Positions 8,518-18,189 of a stretch of DNA of 62,329 bases are shown here, piece after piece. The stretch covers positions 1,275 to 63,603 of the forward strand of contig CACZYP010000023.1 in assembly GCA_902785425.1 (NCBI GenBank). Direction: 5' to 3'. Position 1 is the first letter of the stretch, and every line of letters starts with the position of its first letter. The position numbers and the translations under genes were made by a program. The notes under the pieces are model-generated. The model made no database searches and was not told where the DNA came from. It worked only from the letters and a program-made list of their open reading frames with translations. The stretch comes from an uncultured Ruminococcus sp. (GTDB lineage Bacteria; Bacillota; Clostridia; Oscillospirales; Acutalibacteraceae).

Positions 8518-10925
8518 GCTTTTCATATCCCGAACAAAAGAATATGGTCTTGAATGATGTGTCCTTTACTGTTTCGCAGGGGGAGTTCCTGACAATATGC
8601 GGACTTTCGGGAAGCGGTAAAAGCACGCTGCTTCGGCAGCTGAAAACATCGCTTGCACCGCACGGTACAAAGAGCGGAAAAGTGTACTTTATGGGCAGCC
8701 CTATAGAAGAGACAGACGAGCTTACACAGGCAGCGCATATAGGTTTTGTAATGCAGTCGCCCGACGATCAGTGCGTTACCGATAAGGTGTGGCATGAGCT
8801 TGCCTTCGTTTTGGAAAACCTCGGAACGAAGCCTGATGTTATCCGCCGCAAGGTGGGAGAGATGGTTCAGTTTTTTGGTCTGAACGATATTCTGTACTCC
8901 GGGATAAGCGAGCTTTCGGGCGGACGGAAACAGATAGTGAACCTCGCTTCATGTATGATAGGGGAGCCTTCCGTGCTGATACTCGACGAGCCTACAGCGC
9001 AGCTTGACCCGGCTGCGGCGGAATTGTTCATAGCGCTTCTGAAAAAGATACACTCAGAGTTCGGAACTACCGTTATCATCTGTGAGCATACGCTCGAACT
9101 GCTTTGCAGCGTGACTGACAGGATCATCGTAATGAGCGAGGGGCGGATAGTAAGTGACGGCAGCGCAGCAAAAACGGCGGCAGAGCTTTTTAAAAGACAC
9201 GATCCGCTGCTTGAATCAATGCCTGTATCATTAAGGATAGCCGCTTGCTGTGACTGTGATAAAAACGATCTTCCTATGACTGTAGGTGAGGGCAAACGTT
9301 TTTTAAAAGAATTTACAAAAGACAAGAAGCTTTCTCCTGTTTCACACGTTTACAACGCTCATTCCGAAAAAGACGATCCCGTTGTTTCGGTTAAAAATGT
9401 CTTTTTCAGATACGATAAAAAAACGCCCGATATCCTCAAAGGGCTCAGCTTCTCTGCATACAAAGGGGAGATAACCGCCGTGACGGGCAGCAACGGTTCC
9501 GGCAAAACTACGCTGCTGCATACTATCGCAGGCATTCTGCGCCCCTACAGCGGAGCGGTAAACACTGCAGGCAAGGTCTGCCTTATGCCGCAGGATCCGA
9601 AAACGATGTTTCTCAAAGATACTGTTGAGGACGATCTGTATCTTTCTGTTGAAGAAGCGGGAATTGAGACGGTTGAGAATATCATCTCATTCTGCGGTCT
9701 TGATGATCTCAGAAAACGCAATCCTTACGATCTTTCGGGCGGTGAACAGCAGAAAGCTGCGCTTGCAAAGGTGCTTTTGCATCAGCCCGATATCCTTTTG
9801 CTTGACGAGCCTGTAAAGGGTATGGACGTGAAAGCTAAAGCCGAAACGGGAGCGCTTCTGAAAAGCCTTGCAAAGTCGGGCGTGTGTGTTATAATAGTCA
9901 GTCATGACATAGATCTCTGTGCAGAGTATGCTGACAGGTGTGCCTTTATGTTCGACGGCGATATTGTCAGCGAGAGTTCACCCGATAGATTCTTTTCGGA
10001 GAATACTTTCTTTACAACCTCTGCCGCACGAATGGCACAAGGGATCATACCGAATGCAGTTACTGCAAACGATATCCGCAAAGCGCTGTCGCTGCCGATC
10101 GTAAAGAATAATGACAAAGCGCTGCCTTATGACCGCACGGCTAAGGGGAAAAGCATTGCTCCGAAACCACGTTCGGGGAAAGAGAAAAAGCTTGAGATAC
10201 GATCGTTCGGGCGCTCGTCAAAACTGTTTTTAGCGGAGCTGCTTCTGATATTTGCAGCCATACCGCTGACTATCTACACAGGCGTGCATTTTCTCGGTGA
10301 TGCGAAATACTTGTTCATCTCGCTTTTGATAATGCTCGAATGTACCGTGCCGTTTTTTGCGGCGTTTGAAAACCGTCATATCAGAACACGGGAGCTTGTT
10401 CTGATAGCTGTTATGTGCGCAATGGCGGTCGCTTCCCGTGCGGCGTTCTATATGCTGCCGGAGTTCAAGCCGATAACCGCCGCCGTTATAATCGCAGGGG
10501 CAGCACTCGGCGCTGAATCCGGCTTTATGATAGGCTCAATGTCGATGCTTTTGTCGAACGTACTGTTTGGTCAGGGACCGTGGACGCCGTGGCAGATGTT
10601 CTCAATGGGGCTTATCGGCTTCCTTTCGGGCGTGCTTTTCGGTTCAGAGTTTATGCCGAAAAACAAGTATTCTTTTGCTTTGTTCGGTATTCTTTCCTGC
10701 ATCATTATATACGGCGGCATAATGAATCCTGCGGCGATGATCATGTCGCATATGGAGCTTGACAGGAAAAATATTATCGCATTTTATGCGGCAGGCTTTC
10801 CGCTTGATATCGTTCACGGAGCTTCAACGGCTGTTTTTCTGTTTCTTGCAGCTGTTCCCGTAATACGAAAGATCGAGCGTGTAAAGCTGAAATACGGATT
10901 GACAGAGCATAGCCGTAACGTTTGA
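8490..10925 (+). CDS. Fused ECF transporter: ATPase-ATPase-S component, probable cobalamin
   Basis: An 811-residue polypeptide that merges three ECF subunits. The first ABC ATPase (about 1-240) has Walker A GLSGSGKST, signature LSGGRKQ and Walker B VLILDEPT. The second (about 295-525) has Walker A GSNGSGKTT, signature LSGGEQQ and Walker B ILLLDEP. A linker leads to a five- or six-helix membrane domain (about 580-800) with GQGPWTPWQMFSMGLIGF, resembling predicted cobalamin S components such as CbrT. The T subunit is encoded just upstream with overlap. Energised vitamin uptake is solid from family knowledge. Cobalamin as substrate is inferred from the S-domain motif, the DUF4430 neighbours and metH. 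RBS GGGAGG precedes the ATG. A terminator follows. Confidence 0.88.
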   Translation: MEIFKIENLSFSYPEQKNMVLNDVSFTVSQGEFLTICGLSGSGKSTLLRQLKTSLAPHGTKSGKVYFMGSPIEETDELTQAAHIGFVMQSPDDQCVTDKVWHELAFVLENLGTKPDVIRRKVGEMVQFFGLNDILYSGISELSGGRKQIVNLASCMIGEPSVLILDEPTAQLDPAAAELFIALLKKIHSEFGTTVIICEHTLELLCSVTDRIIVMSEGRIVSDGSAAKTAAELFKRHDPLLESMPVSLRIAACCDCDKNDLPMTVGEGKRFLKEFTKDKKLSPVSHVYNAHSEKDDPVVSVKNVFFRYDKKTPDILKGLSFSAYKGEITAVTGSNGSGKTTLLHTIAGILRPYSGAVNTAGKVCLMPQDPKTMFLKDTVEDDLYLSVEEAGIETVENIISFCGLDDLRKRNPYDLSGGEQQKAALAKVLLHQPDILLLDEPVKGMDVKAKAETGALLKSLAKSGVCVIIVSHDIDLCAEYADRCAFMFDGDIVSESSPDRFFSENTFFTTSAARMAQGIIPNAVTANDIRKALSLPIVKNNDKALPYDRTAKGKSIAPKPRSGKEKKLEIRSFGRSSKLFLAELLLIFAAIPLTIYTGVHFLGDAKYLFISLLIMLECTVPFFAAFENRHIRTRELVLIAVMCAMAVASRAAFYMLPEFKPITAAVIIAGAALGAESGFMIGSMSMLLSNVLFGQGPWTPWQMFSMGLIGFLSGVLFGSEFMPKNKYSFALFGILSCIIIYGGIMNPAAMIMSHMELDRKNIIAFYAAGFPLDIVHGASTAVFLFLAAVPVIRKIERVKLKYGLTEHSRNV

Positions 10926-10960
10926 TCTCCGATCGTGATAAGGTCGGAGATCATTTTTTT
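10924..10960 (+). terminator. Rho-independent terminator after the B12 block
   Basis: GATCTCCGA (10924-10932) pairs perfectly with TCGGAGATC (10944-10952), and a run of seven T follows at 10954-10960. It starts within the stop codon of the ECF fusion gene and separates the B12 block from the polysaccharide cluster. Confidence 0.88.
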
Positions 10961-11007
10961 GTCAAAAAACAGCACTTTTTGTAAAATTAACAATTCTGTA
11001 AAAAAAG

Positions 11008-11036
11008 TTGATAAAGTACCGCTTCTATGCTAAAAT
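11008..11036 (+). promoter_or_regulatory. Promoter of the polysaccharide cluster
   Basis: The -35 TTGATA (11008-11013) and -10 TAAAAT (11031-11036) are 17 bases apart. The leader is about 115 bases long before the first start codon, with no obvious terminator stem. Confidence 0.7.
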
Positions 11037-11160
11037 TATTCCGTGACACGTTTGTGGAAAAGTGTTGCTTTTATGATCAGATAAATTATTCAGAGCTATG
11101 CGCATGAGCTTCCCGATCGTTTTACATGGAAGTTGATGTGATGAAATGAGGAAAAATTGC

Positions 11161-12531
11161 ATGGATAGAAAGAAGATAAGACATGATTTGCTGCTTCATT
11201 CTATAAAAGGTATCTCGATCCTTTTTACGGTCGGACTGTTTATCGGTACTCTGATACTGTACTGCCCTCTTGAAAGATCGTTATTACTGCTTATTTCAGC
11301 AGCTTATACGGTGATGTTTTTTCTTTTCGTTAAAATATACGATTCATTGAGCATATCTGTTTCAAAGCTTTCCGATCTTATCTACAGTCAGCTGCTGGCT
11401 GTTTTTTTGTCGGATATCTGCGGATATGTGCTGCTGAGTCTTGCCGTAGAAAAGCCGGCCGATGTGCTTACGGTAATGCTTTGTTTTTTGTGTCAGATAG
11501 TTTTTGCGGCAGTCTGGTCGGTGTGTTCCAGAAAGCTTTATTTCACACTGTTCAAAGCAAAGAAAACGCTTGTGATAGGGAATGACCCTTCGGCAATGAA
11601 AAAACTGATAAGTGAAAACGGGCTTGACAACAAGTTTGATGTTGTCCGCACTATGTGTGTTTCCGAGTGCATGAACGAGAGTTTTACACTTGAAGGTATA
11701 GAAGCTGTTTTCCTGACCGATATACACAGTCATGAAAGAAACTGTATATTAAAAAAATGCGTTGCCGAGAATGTAAGTGCTTACATTGTTCCGAGGATCG
11801 GAGATATCCTCATGAGCAGCGCCGAGACGATACATATGCTCCATCTTCCTATGGCATATGTCGGCGATCATGAGCCTACGATCGAGTATATGTTTTTGAA
11901 GCGGCTGACAGATATAGTTTTCAGTGCCGTGATGCTTCTGCTGCTCAGCCCGATGATGCTTATCGTTTCGATATGTATAAAAGCAACGGACGGAGGTCCT
12001 GTGTTCTATCGTCAGCAGCGCCTTACTTACAACGGAAAAGTTTTTAGCATGATGAAATTCCGCTCAATGAGGATAGACGCCGAAAAAGACGGCATAGCAC
12101 GCCTCAGCACGGGGACCTGCGACGAGCGCATTACACGCATAGGCCGTTTTATCAGAAGATTCCATATTGACGAAACTCCGCAGCTTGTGAATATCCTCAG
12201 AGGAGAGATGAGCCTTATCGGTCCACGCCCCGAACGTCCCGAGATAGCTGCACAGTATGAAGAATCAATGCCGGAGTTCAGACTTCGCCTGAGAGTGAGA
12301 GCAGGCCTTACGGGCTACGCTCAGGTCTACGGTAAATATAATACGAACCCATATGACAAGCTTAAAATGGATCTTCTGTATATTGCGAACCGCAGCATAA
12401 AGAACGATCTGAACATACTGCTTGCTACCGTAAAGGTGCTGCTCCAGTCGGAATCTACAGACGGCGTAGAGGTAGGTCACATCACGGCAGATAATGACCG
12501 CACATCAACGTGCAAAGGGCAGCAGATATGA
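11161..12531 (+). CDS. Polyprenyl-phosphate hexose-1-phosphate transferase (initiating enzyme 1)
   Basis: Starts glycan synthesis by moving a sugar-1-phosphate from a nucleotide sugar to undecaprenyl phosphate at the membrane. About 456 residues. The N-terminal half has four or five membrane helices and a CoA-binding-like region. A further helix precedes the bacterial sugar transferase domain with VFYRQQRLTYNGK, MMKFRSM, HIDETPQLVNIL, LIGPRPERPE and RAGLTGYAQVYG, all catalytic-core motifs of the WbaP/WcaJ family. An ATG at 11146 is also in frame, but GAGGA near 11148 fits ATG 11161 better. It is the first gene of the cluster. The next start overlaps its stop as ATGA. The sugar transferred cannot be told from sequence. 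Confidence 0.9.
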   Translation: MDRKKIRHDLLLHSIKGISILFTVGLFIGTLILYCPLERSLLLLISAAYTVMFFLFVKIYDSLSISVSKLSDLIYSQLLAVFLSDICGYVLLSLAVEKPADVLTVMLCFLCQIVFAAVWSVCSRKLYFTLFKAKKTLVIGNDPSAMKKLISENGLDNKFDVVRTMCVSECMNESFTLEGIEAVFLTDIHSHERNCILKKCVAENVSAYIVPRIGDILMSSAETIHMLHLPMAYVGDHEPTIEYMFLKRLTDIVFSAVMLLLLSPMMLIVSICIKATDGGPVFYRQQRLTYNGKVFSMMKFRSMRIDAEKDGIARLSTGTCDERITRIGRFIRRFHIDETPQLVNILRGEMSLIGPRPERPEIAAQYEESMPEFRLRLRVRAGLTGYAQVYGKYNTNPYDKLKMDLLYIANRSIKNDLNILLATVKVLLQSESTDGVEVGHITADNDRTSTCKGQQI

Positions 12532-13382
12532 TGAGAAGCAGTGATATGGAAAACAGAATACGTTTTTCTGTTCTGATGTCGGTCTATCATAAAGATACGG
12601 CTGAGAATGTAGAAAAGTCGATAAACAGTCTGCTTTCGCAGACTCTTCTGCCCGATCAGATAGTTATCGTGATCGACGGAGAGATCCCGCAGGAACTATC
12701 ATCGCTTATTGACAGGTTTGCAAAGGCGCATGAGATCATAGATGTCTGTCCGCTTGCAAAATGCGGCGGTCTTGGAGCGGCGCTGTGTAAGGGTATCTCT
12801 CAATGTAGATACGATTGGGTAGCCCGTATGGACTCGGATGATATATCGCTTCCCGACAGATTTGAAAAACAGATTGAATATCTTGCCGAGAACAGGGATA
12901 TTGACGTTCTGGGCGGTCAGATAGCGGAATACGACGAGAATATGGAACACTTCTTGTGCACACGTGAAGTGCCGTCGGATCACAGTGATATCGTTAAGAA
13001 GATAAAGTATCGTAACCCGATGAACCATGTAACAGTGATGTATAAAAAAGACATGGTGATCCGATCGGGCAGCTATCGGGAGTGCCCCTTTTTTGAAGAC
13101 TACTATCTTTGGTGCAGAATGATAAAGCAAGGCTGCCGTTTCGGCAATCTTGATTCTGTGCTCGTGAATGTCCGCACAGGGGAGGATATGTACCGAAGAA
13201 GAGGCGGCAAAGCTTATAACGCTGCGATCATAGAGTTTCAGAAAAAGGCTCGTGAAGCAGGGGTGATCAACGGCTTTGAGTATTACCGCAACCTTATGAT
13301 ACGCCTGCTTGTTTCGTCTATGCCGAATTCCGTAAGAGGTCATTTTTATCTCAAAAGGCTTCGCTCGAAAACGGGAGAGTGA
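12528..13382 (+). CDS. Family 2 glycosyltransferase (AmsE-like)
   Basis: A cytosolic GT-A enzyme of about 284 residues that probably adds the second sugar of a repeat unit. It opens with FSVLMSVYHKDTAENVEKS, has the metal-binding ARMDSDDISLPDR (DxD), and an acceptor-side FFEDYYLWCRM motif, as in AmsE-type transferases. The start is the ATG in the ATGA overlap with the preceding gene, supported by AAAGGG at 12514-12519. Donor and linkage are not predictable. Confidence 0.88.
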   Translation: MMRSSDMENRIRFSVLMSVYHKDTAENVEKSINSLLSQTLLPDQIVIVIDGEIPQELSSLIDRFAKAHEIIDVCPLAKCGGLGAALCKGISQCRYDWVARMDSDDISLPDRFEKQIEYLAENRDIDVLGGQIAEYDENMEHFLCTREVPSDHSDIVKKIKYRNPMNHVTVMYKKDMVIRSGSYRECPFFEDYYLWCRMIKQGCRFGNLDSVLVNVRTGEDMYRRRGGKAYNAAIIEFQKKAREAGVINGFEYYRNLMIRLLVSSMPNSVRGHFYLKRLRSKTGE

Positions 13383-13388
13383 TATCAC

Positions 13389-14498
13389 ATGATACGAATC
13401 CTTCATATAGTTCCCAATCTGAGCGTGGAAGCCGGAATGCTCAGTGTTGTTATGAATTATTACCGACAGATCGACAAAACAAAAATAAATTTTGATTTTT
13501 GGTATCTGTCCGATGAAAACGCTGCATATAAAGAAGAGATAGAAAGCCTTGGCGGCAGAGCTTTTTACATGCCGTACAGAACTTTTTCTTTCTCTGATCA
13601 GAAGAATATACGTGATTTTTTTCAGAGCCATAAGGGCGAGTACACAGCTGTTCACTGCCATCCGATCTGGTCTTCAGCCGTTATCTCAAAAGAGGCGAAG
13701 AAAAGCGGTATACGTCATATCATTCAGCATGTACACTCTACGAAGTATTCCGAAAAAAAGCTCAGTGCCGTGCGAAACTATGTTTTAATGAGGTTTGTGC
13801 GTTTTTTTGCTTCCGATTATATAGCGTGCAATGAAGAAGCCGAAGCACTGTTCGGAAAGAAGATCTGCAAAAGCGGAAAAGTTTTTATTCTGAGAAATGC
13901 AGTAGATCTTCAAAAGTATGCGTATGACAGCAGTCTCGGGAAAGCGTTCCGGGAAGAGTATGGTATTGCACGGGAAACTCTTGTTGTAGGTAATGTCGGG
14001 CGCTTATCACCGGAGAAGAATCAGCTGTTTCTTATCGATGTTTTCCGTGAGCTTTTAAAACTTGAGCAGGACTCGAAGCTTATCATCACGGGAGACGGCG
14101 CTGTGAAAAGTGCGCTTGAACAGGCGATAATAAAAAACGATCTTACCGGTAAGGTCATCCTCACGGGACGCCGCAGCGATATAAACGCTGTTTTGTCGTC
14201 GTTTGATGTGTTTTTGCTTCCCTCGTTTTTTGAAGGAACTCCTGTTTGTGCGGTTGAAGCTCTGGCTAACGGTCTTGGCTGCATTGTGAGCGATACCGTT
14301 ACAAAAAGCATAGGCAAGAGTAAAGTGGAATATCTTTCACTTGCTTCTTCACCGCTGGAATGGGCAAAAGAAGCTGTTCGTTCTGCTGTTTCAAACCGAG
14401 GCAGACCACGGCAGGCTTCGGAAGAGCTTTACAAAAACGGCTTCGACATCAAAAGTGAAGCCTTCGGATTATCGGAATATTATATCAGATTGGAATAA
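13389..14498 (+). CDS. Family 4 (GT-B) glycosyltransferase
   Basis: 369 residues with the GT-B two-lobe layout. The N-terminal acceptor lobe begins MIRILHIVPNLSVEAGM. The C-terminal donor lobe has GNVGRLSPEKNQ and SFFEGTPVCAVEAL, which holds the retaining GT4 E-x7-E motif. It resembles EpsF-like enzymes of exopolysaccharide clusters. It follows the preceding gene by 6 bases, with GGAGAG upstream of the start. The specific sugar is unknown. Confidence 0.88.
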   Translation: MIRILHIVPNLSVEAGMLSVVMNYYRQIDKTKINFDFWYLSDENAAYKEEIESLGGRAFYMPYRTFSFSDQKNIRDFFQSHKGEYTAVHCHPIWSSAVISKEAKKSGIRHIIQHVHSTKYSEKKLSAVRNYVLMRFVRFFASDYIACNEEAEALFGKKICKSGKVFILRNAVDLQKYAYDSSLGKAFREEYGIARETLVVGNVGRLSPEKNQLFLIDVFRELLKLEQDSKLIITGDGAVKSALEQAIIKNDLTGKVILTGRRSDINAVLSSFDVFLLPSFFEGTPVCAVEALANGLGCIVSDTVTKSIGKSKVEYLSLASSPLEWAKEAVRSAVSNRGRPRQASEELYKNGFDIKSEAFGLSEYYIRLE

Positions 14499-14502
14499 GC
14501 AT

Positions 14503-15657
14503 ATGGATAGTTTATTCGAATTCATTCAATCCAAAATGCTGATAGAACGACTTGTCGGCGTCGGTGTTTATGTTTTGGTGTTGAACTTTTTTTACAAAAA
14601 AATACGAAATGCCGACAGTGCTTCGGCAGTGTCAAAGCATCTTAATAAATATATAGCGGTGCTTGCAGTGATGGCGTTCTTTTACATTCCGGGGCCGAAT
14701 ACCGATATAATGCGCTGGAAAGCGCTGTCGCCTCTATGGATGAGCTGCGATTTCTCGTATGCGCTGAAAAACTTTATCATTTCCTCCGATTCACCGCTTT
14801 CTATGCTGCTGCTCTATTTATGGCGCAGGATAGGGATAGAGGGGCTGCTGCCTATGCTGTGCGCAGTGCTGTTCTATTCCAATGTTTTTTATCTGTTGAA
14901 ATGTGAAGCAAACAACAAGAACAACAGTAACCGAGGTGTGGCAGTGTTGCTGTTGTTTATCATGAGTTCGGGAAGATTCCTTGAAGTTATAGCGGGCATA
15001 AGATGTATGGTCTCGCTTAGTTTTGTCGTTCGTGGAGTTTACGATGAGTATTACCGTGATAAGAAGTTTATCAATGCTCTGCCGCTTTACTTTATCGGTT
15101 CGCTTTTTCATATAGCGTCGATACTGCCTATCGGCATACGATTGATCTGTATGCTGTTTGAACCGAAAAAAAGTGCGGTCGATCTGATGATCCGTGCGGC
15201 AGAAATATCCTGTGTTATCGCAGCTCAGGTTTTCTTTGGTTCGGAGCTTATAAAACGAGGCCTGTTTCTTGCAAAACAATATACGACCTCTGATCTGTAC
15301 TCTAATGTATGGGAATACATCTTAGCTTCGGCAGGTTTTATTATCGTTATTTACAGTGTCCGGTATCTGTACGGATCGGATCCCGAGCAGTTAAAGGCAC
15401 ATAAGAATGCAGTCAGATATCTGCTGATACTTTCGGGCTTTACGCTTGTCTGCTTCAACAGCTATACGATTTTTCACAGATTTGTTGTTCCCGTAACATT
15501 GCTCGCTGTTCCGTTGATGCTCAATTGTTTCAGGATAAGCGACAAGACCGAAAGCAAAAAATACATAAGAAACATTGTAACGATCTCTTTTGCGATGATG
15601 TTTCTTGCATGTGCCCGTGGCGATCTTAGCGGATATAAGTTTTTCCTGATATCGTAG
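14503..15657 (+). CDS. EpsG-like polysaccharide polymerase, membrane
   Basis: About 384 residues with roughly ten hydrophobic helices. It has the EpsG-family pattern of an early FYIPGPNTDIMRWK loop and a later central FRVGIR-like ALN/AGIRCMVSLSF stretch. EpsG proteins are thought to polymerise lipid-linked repeat units in the Wzx/Wzy pathway. The reading frame extends upstream to 14341 inside the GT4 gene, but ATG 14503, four bases after that gene's stop, gives the proper N-terminus. The RBS is weak, so translation is probably coupled. The assignment to Wzy function is inferred from context. Confidence 0.78.
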   Translation: MDSLFEFIQSKMLIERLVGVGVYVLVLNFFYKKIRNADSASAVSKHLNKYIAVLAVMAFFYIPGPNTDIMRWKALSPLWMSCDFSYALKNFIISSDSPLSMLLLYLWRRIGIEGLLPMLCAVLFYSNVFYLLKCEANNKNNSNRGVAVLLLFIMSSGRFLEVIAGIRCMVSLSFVVRGVYDEYYRDKKFINALPLYFIGSLFHIASILPIGIRLICMLFEPKKSAVDLMIRAAEISCVIAAQVFFGSELIKRGLFLAKQYTTSDLYSNVWEYILASAGFIIVIYSVRYLYGSDPEQLKAHKNAVRYLLILSGFTLVCFNSYTIFHRFVVPVTLLAVPLMLNCFRISDKTESKKYIRNIVTISFAMMFLACARGDLSGYKFFLIS

Positions 15658-15671
15658 AAAGGTTGATCCGA

Positions 15672-16667
15672 TTGGTCAGATACAGCATTATAATCCCTGT
15701 TCATAATGCAGGCGGCTTTTTGAACGAGTGCATTGAAAGCGTTTTATGTCAGACACTGAGATGCTTTGAGATCATTCTCATCGACGACGGAAGTACCGAT
15801 GAATCGGTGGGAATATGCGATAAATACGCTTTGGAGCATTCTTCTGTCACACTTATACGTCAAAGCTGCAAGGGTGTTTCCGCCGCAAGAAATGCAGGGA
15901 TAGATGCGGCGAACGGTGAGTTTCTGATCTTTCTTGACGCCGACGATCACTGGTGTTCCGATCGCACGCTTGAATGTATAGATGCTCTTGCAGCAGGCAG
16001 CGATCTTGTCTGTTTTAACATCAAGACAGTGCAAAACGACAGCGGCACGGAGAAGGTCTTTGATGCGCATAGCATATCGGGTGACTATAGTTCGGGCGCC
16101 GCTTTTCTTGAAAAAGCACTCGGACATGATCCCGAGTTTTCGTGGTTCTGTGTGCGGTACGCTTACAGAAGGAGCTTATGGAACGAGCCTTCCGTGATAC
16201 GATTTCCGGAGGGCGTTCGATTCCATGAGGATACACAGGTAGTATACCGTGTCGTTCTGAGAGCAGGTCATTGTGCCGTTACCGAAGAGTGCTTCTATGC
16301 GTACAGGATCCACAGCGCTTCCGTAAGCCGCCGTGACAGCTTACAGCTTATCAAAGACCGTATAGATGTAAATTACGAGCAGATCAGGGCGGTTAATGAC
16401 AGAAACGATATTTCGTCCGCATTAAAGGACAAGCTGTGCAGAAACATGGCAACAGCTTTTTATGTGGCACTTATACATTCGGGTTCGCTTGAAAAAGAAG
16501 AAAAATGCGAGCTGATGAAGTATCTTACGAAAGTAAAGAAAAGCTTCTGTAAATATCCTGCAACAAAAAAGCAGAGAGCCGTAAACGTTTTTCTTGATGT
16601 TTTCGGGGTGAAAGCGGCAGGCTTTGTTCTGAATATACGACGGAGAATAAGAGGTGACGCACGGTGA
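15672..16667 (+). CDS. Family 2 glycosyltransferase, TTG start
   Basis: A GT-A enzyme of about 331 residues: YSIIIPVHNAGGFLNECI opening, LIDDGSTDES, the AARNAGIDAA segment, FLDADDHW (DxD) and HEDTQVVYRV. The frame opens with TTG at 15663, only one base from the AAAGG RBS (15658-15662). The second TTG at 15672 has correct spacing and is preferred. Its TGA overlaps the GTG start of the flippase. It likely adds one sugar of the repeat unit. Confidence 0.86.
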   Translation: MVRYSIIIPVHNAGGFLNECIESVLCQTLRCFEIILIDDGSTDESVGICDKYALEHSSVTLIRQSCKGVSAARNAGIDAANGEFLIFLDADDHWCSDRTLECIDALAAGSDLVCFNIKTVQNDSGTEKVFDAHSISGDYSSGAAFLEKALGHDPEFSWFCVRYAYRRSLWNEPSVIRFPEGVRFHEDTQVVYRVVLRAGHCAVTEECFYAYRIHSASVSRRDSLQLIKDRIDVNYEQIRAVNDRNDISSALKDKLCRNMATAFYVALIHSGSLEKEEKCELMKYLTKVKKSFCKYPATKKQRAVNVFLDVFGVKAAGFVLNIRRRIRGDAR

Positions 16668-18184
16668 AGAATGCTCTGAAAAAGGGTGCTCTGGTATCAT
16701 ATTTGTCTGTAATTATCCATGTGGCGGCAAATCTTCTGATGGTGCCGATCCTTATCAGTGAGATGGGCGACAGTGAATACGGACTGTATCAGATGGTTGC
16801 GTCGCTGTTTTCATATATCAGTATTTTTGAAACGGCTCTGACAGCAGGCGTTTTGCGAATGTATTGTACTGCTTTGTCAAGCGGCGACAAACAAAAAGCT
16901 GAAAATCTGCTTGCGATCTGCAGAAGGATATACAGATTCCTGACGATCGTTTTGCTTGCGTGCGGATCTGTGCTGACTGTTACCTTCTCGTTTGTTTACA
17001 AAGGTTCGCTTTCCGCTCCACAGATAAGGGAAAGCACAGTAATGCTTGCTTTGCTTTTTGTAAATCTCTGCATTACAATGTCGAATGCCGTTTATCTTAC
17101 CGTTATAAATGCCAATGAGCACTTTGCTTTTGTAAGAGGACTTGACTGTGCCGTTCAGATAATGAATCCGTTGGTATGTCTTCTGGTGCTTAAGCAATAC
17201 CCTTTTGCAGTTACCGTTATTACTATCCAGCTTCTTTTAAATATCGCCGTTGCACTGACACGCTATATCTATGCGAAAAAAGTTTTTGGCGCAGCGATCC
17301 GTCTTCATAAATGGGAAGCCTCTGCTGCAAAGGCTATACTTATTTTTTCGGCAGGCATTATGCTTTCAAATATCGCAGATCAGATATTCTGGAAAACAGA
17401 TCAGCTTATCCTCGGAAAGATCTTTGATACGGCGGCAGTGGCTGTGTATTCCGTCGCAACACAGATATACACGAATTATATGTATGCAGGCACGACTGTC
17501 GCCTCCGTGTTTATGCCACGCATCGCAGGCTTGTACAGCGAAAAAGACGGTGTGAAGCTGATATCGGATCTGTTTATCAGGGTCGGCAGGATAGCGTTTA
17601 CGCTTACGTTTCTTGTGCTGACGGGCTTTATCATATTCGGCAGGCAGTTTCTTATGCTCTGGGTCGGGAAGACTTATCTTCCGGCTTATCGCCTTGCGCT
17701 GATAGTCATGCTTCCGTATACGATAGATATAATACAAAATCTCGGTCTGACTATACTTCAGGTCATGGATCTGTTCAAGTTCAGAGCAAAGGTCTATCTG
17801 CTTGCTGCTTTGTCAAATATCCTGCTTACTGTAGTAATGGCGCAGCGGTGGGGAGTAACGGGAGCGGCGGTGTCAACTGCTGTTTCGATGTTTGTTTCAA
17901 GCGGCATAATAATGAACTGCTTCTACCGCAAAAAGGTTGGTATAGATATAGTTTTATTCTGGAAGAACATAGCGCTCAACATGGTAAAGCTGCTTCCGCT
18001 GAGTATTGCTGCATACGTATTATTCAATGAAATAATAGTTCTTCATGGATTTAAGGAGCTTGGTGCAGCTATTGCTGTTTATACTTTACTGTATTCACTG
18101 TGTGTATACTTTTTTACATTTAATGAGTACGAAAAAGGGCTTATCGGCAGCTTTTTGAAAAGAGTAAAAAAGAGGGGCAATTGA
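16664..18184 (+). CDS. Wzx-type polysaccharide flippase
   Basis: 506 residues with about 12-14 membrane helices (MATE/MOP superfamily, polysaccharide synthesis type). The N-terminus ALKKGALVSYLSVII and the ISEMGDSEYGLYQMVASL loop are typical of RfbX/Wzx proteins. It is expected to move lipid-linked repeat units across the membrane. The GTG start overlaps the preceding stop as GTGA, with GAGGTG upstream. Together with the EpsG-like gene it suggests a Wzx/Wzy route for one glycan. Confidence 0.88.
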   Translation: MKNALKKGALVSYLSVIIHVAANLLMVPILISEMGDSEYGLYQMVASLFSYISIFETALTAGVLRMYCTALSSGDKQKAENLLAICRRIYRFLTIVLLACGSVLTVTFSFVYKGSLSAPQIRESTVMLALLFVNLCITMSNAVYLTVINANEHFAFVRGLDCAVQIMNPLVCLLVLKQYPFAVTVITIQLLLNIAVALTRYIYAKKVFGAAIRLHKWEASAAKAILIFSAGIMLSNIADQIFWKTDQLILGKIFDTAAVAVYSVATQIYTNYMYAGTTVASVFMPRIAGLYSEKDGVKLISDLFIRVGRIAFTLTFLVLTGFIIFGRQFLMLWVGKTYLPAYRLALIVMLPYTIDIIQNLGLTILQVMDLFKFRAKVYLLAALSNILLTVVMAQRWGVTGAAVSTAVSMFVSSGIIMNCFYRKKVGIDIVLFWKNIALNMVKLLPLSIAAYVLFNEIIVLHGFKELGAAIAVYTLLYSLCVYFFTFNEYEKGLIGSFLKRVKKRGN

Positions 18185-18189
18185 TCGGA

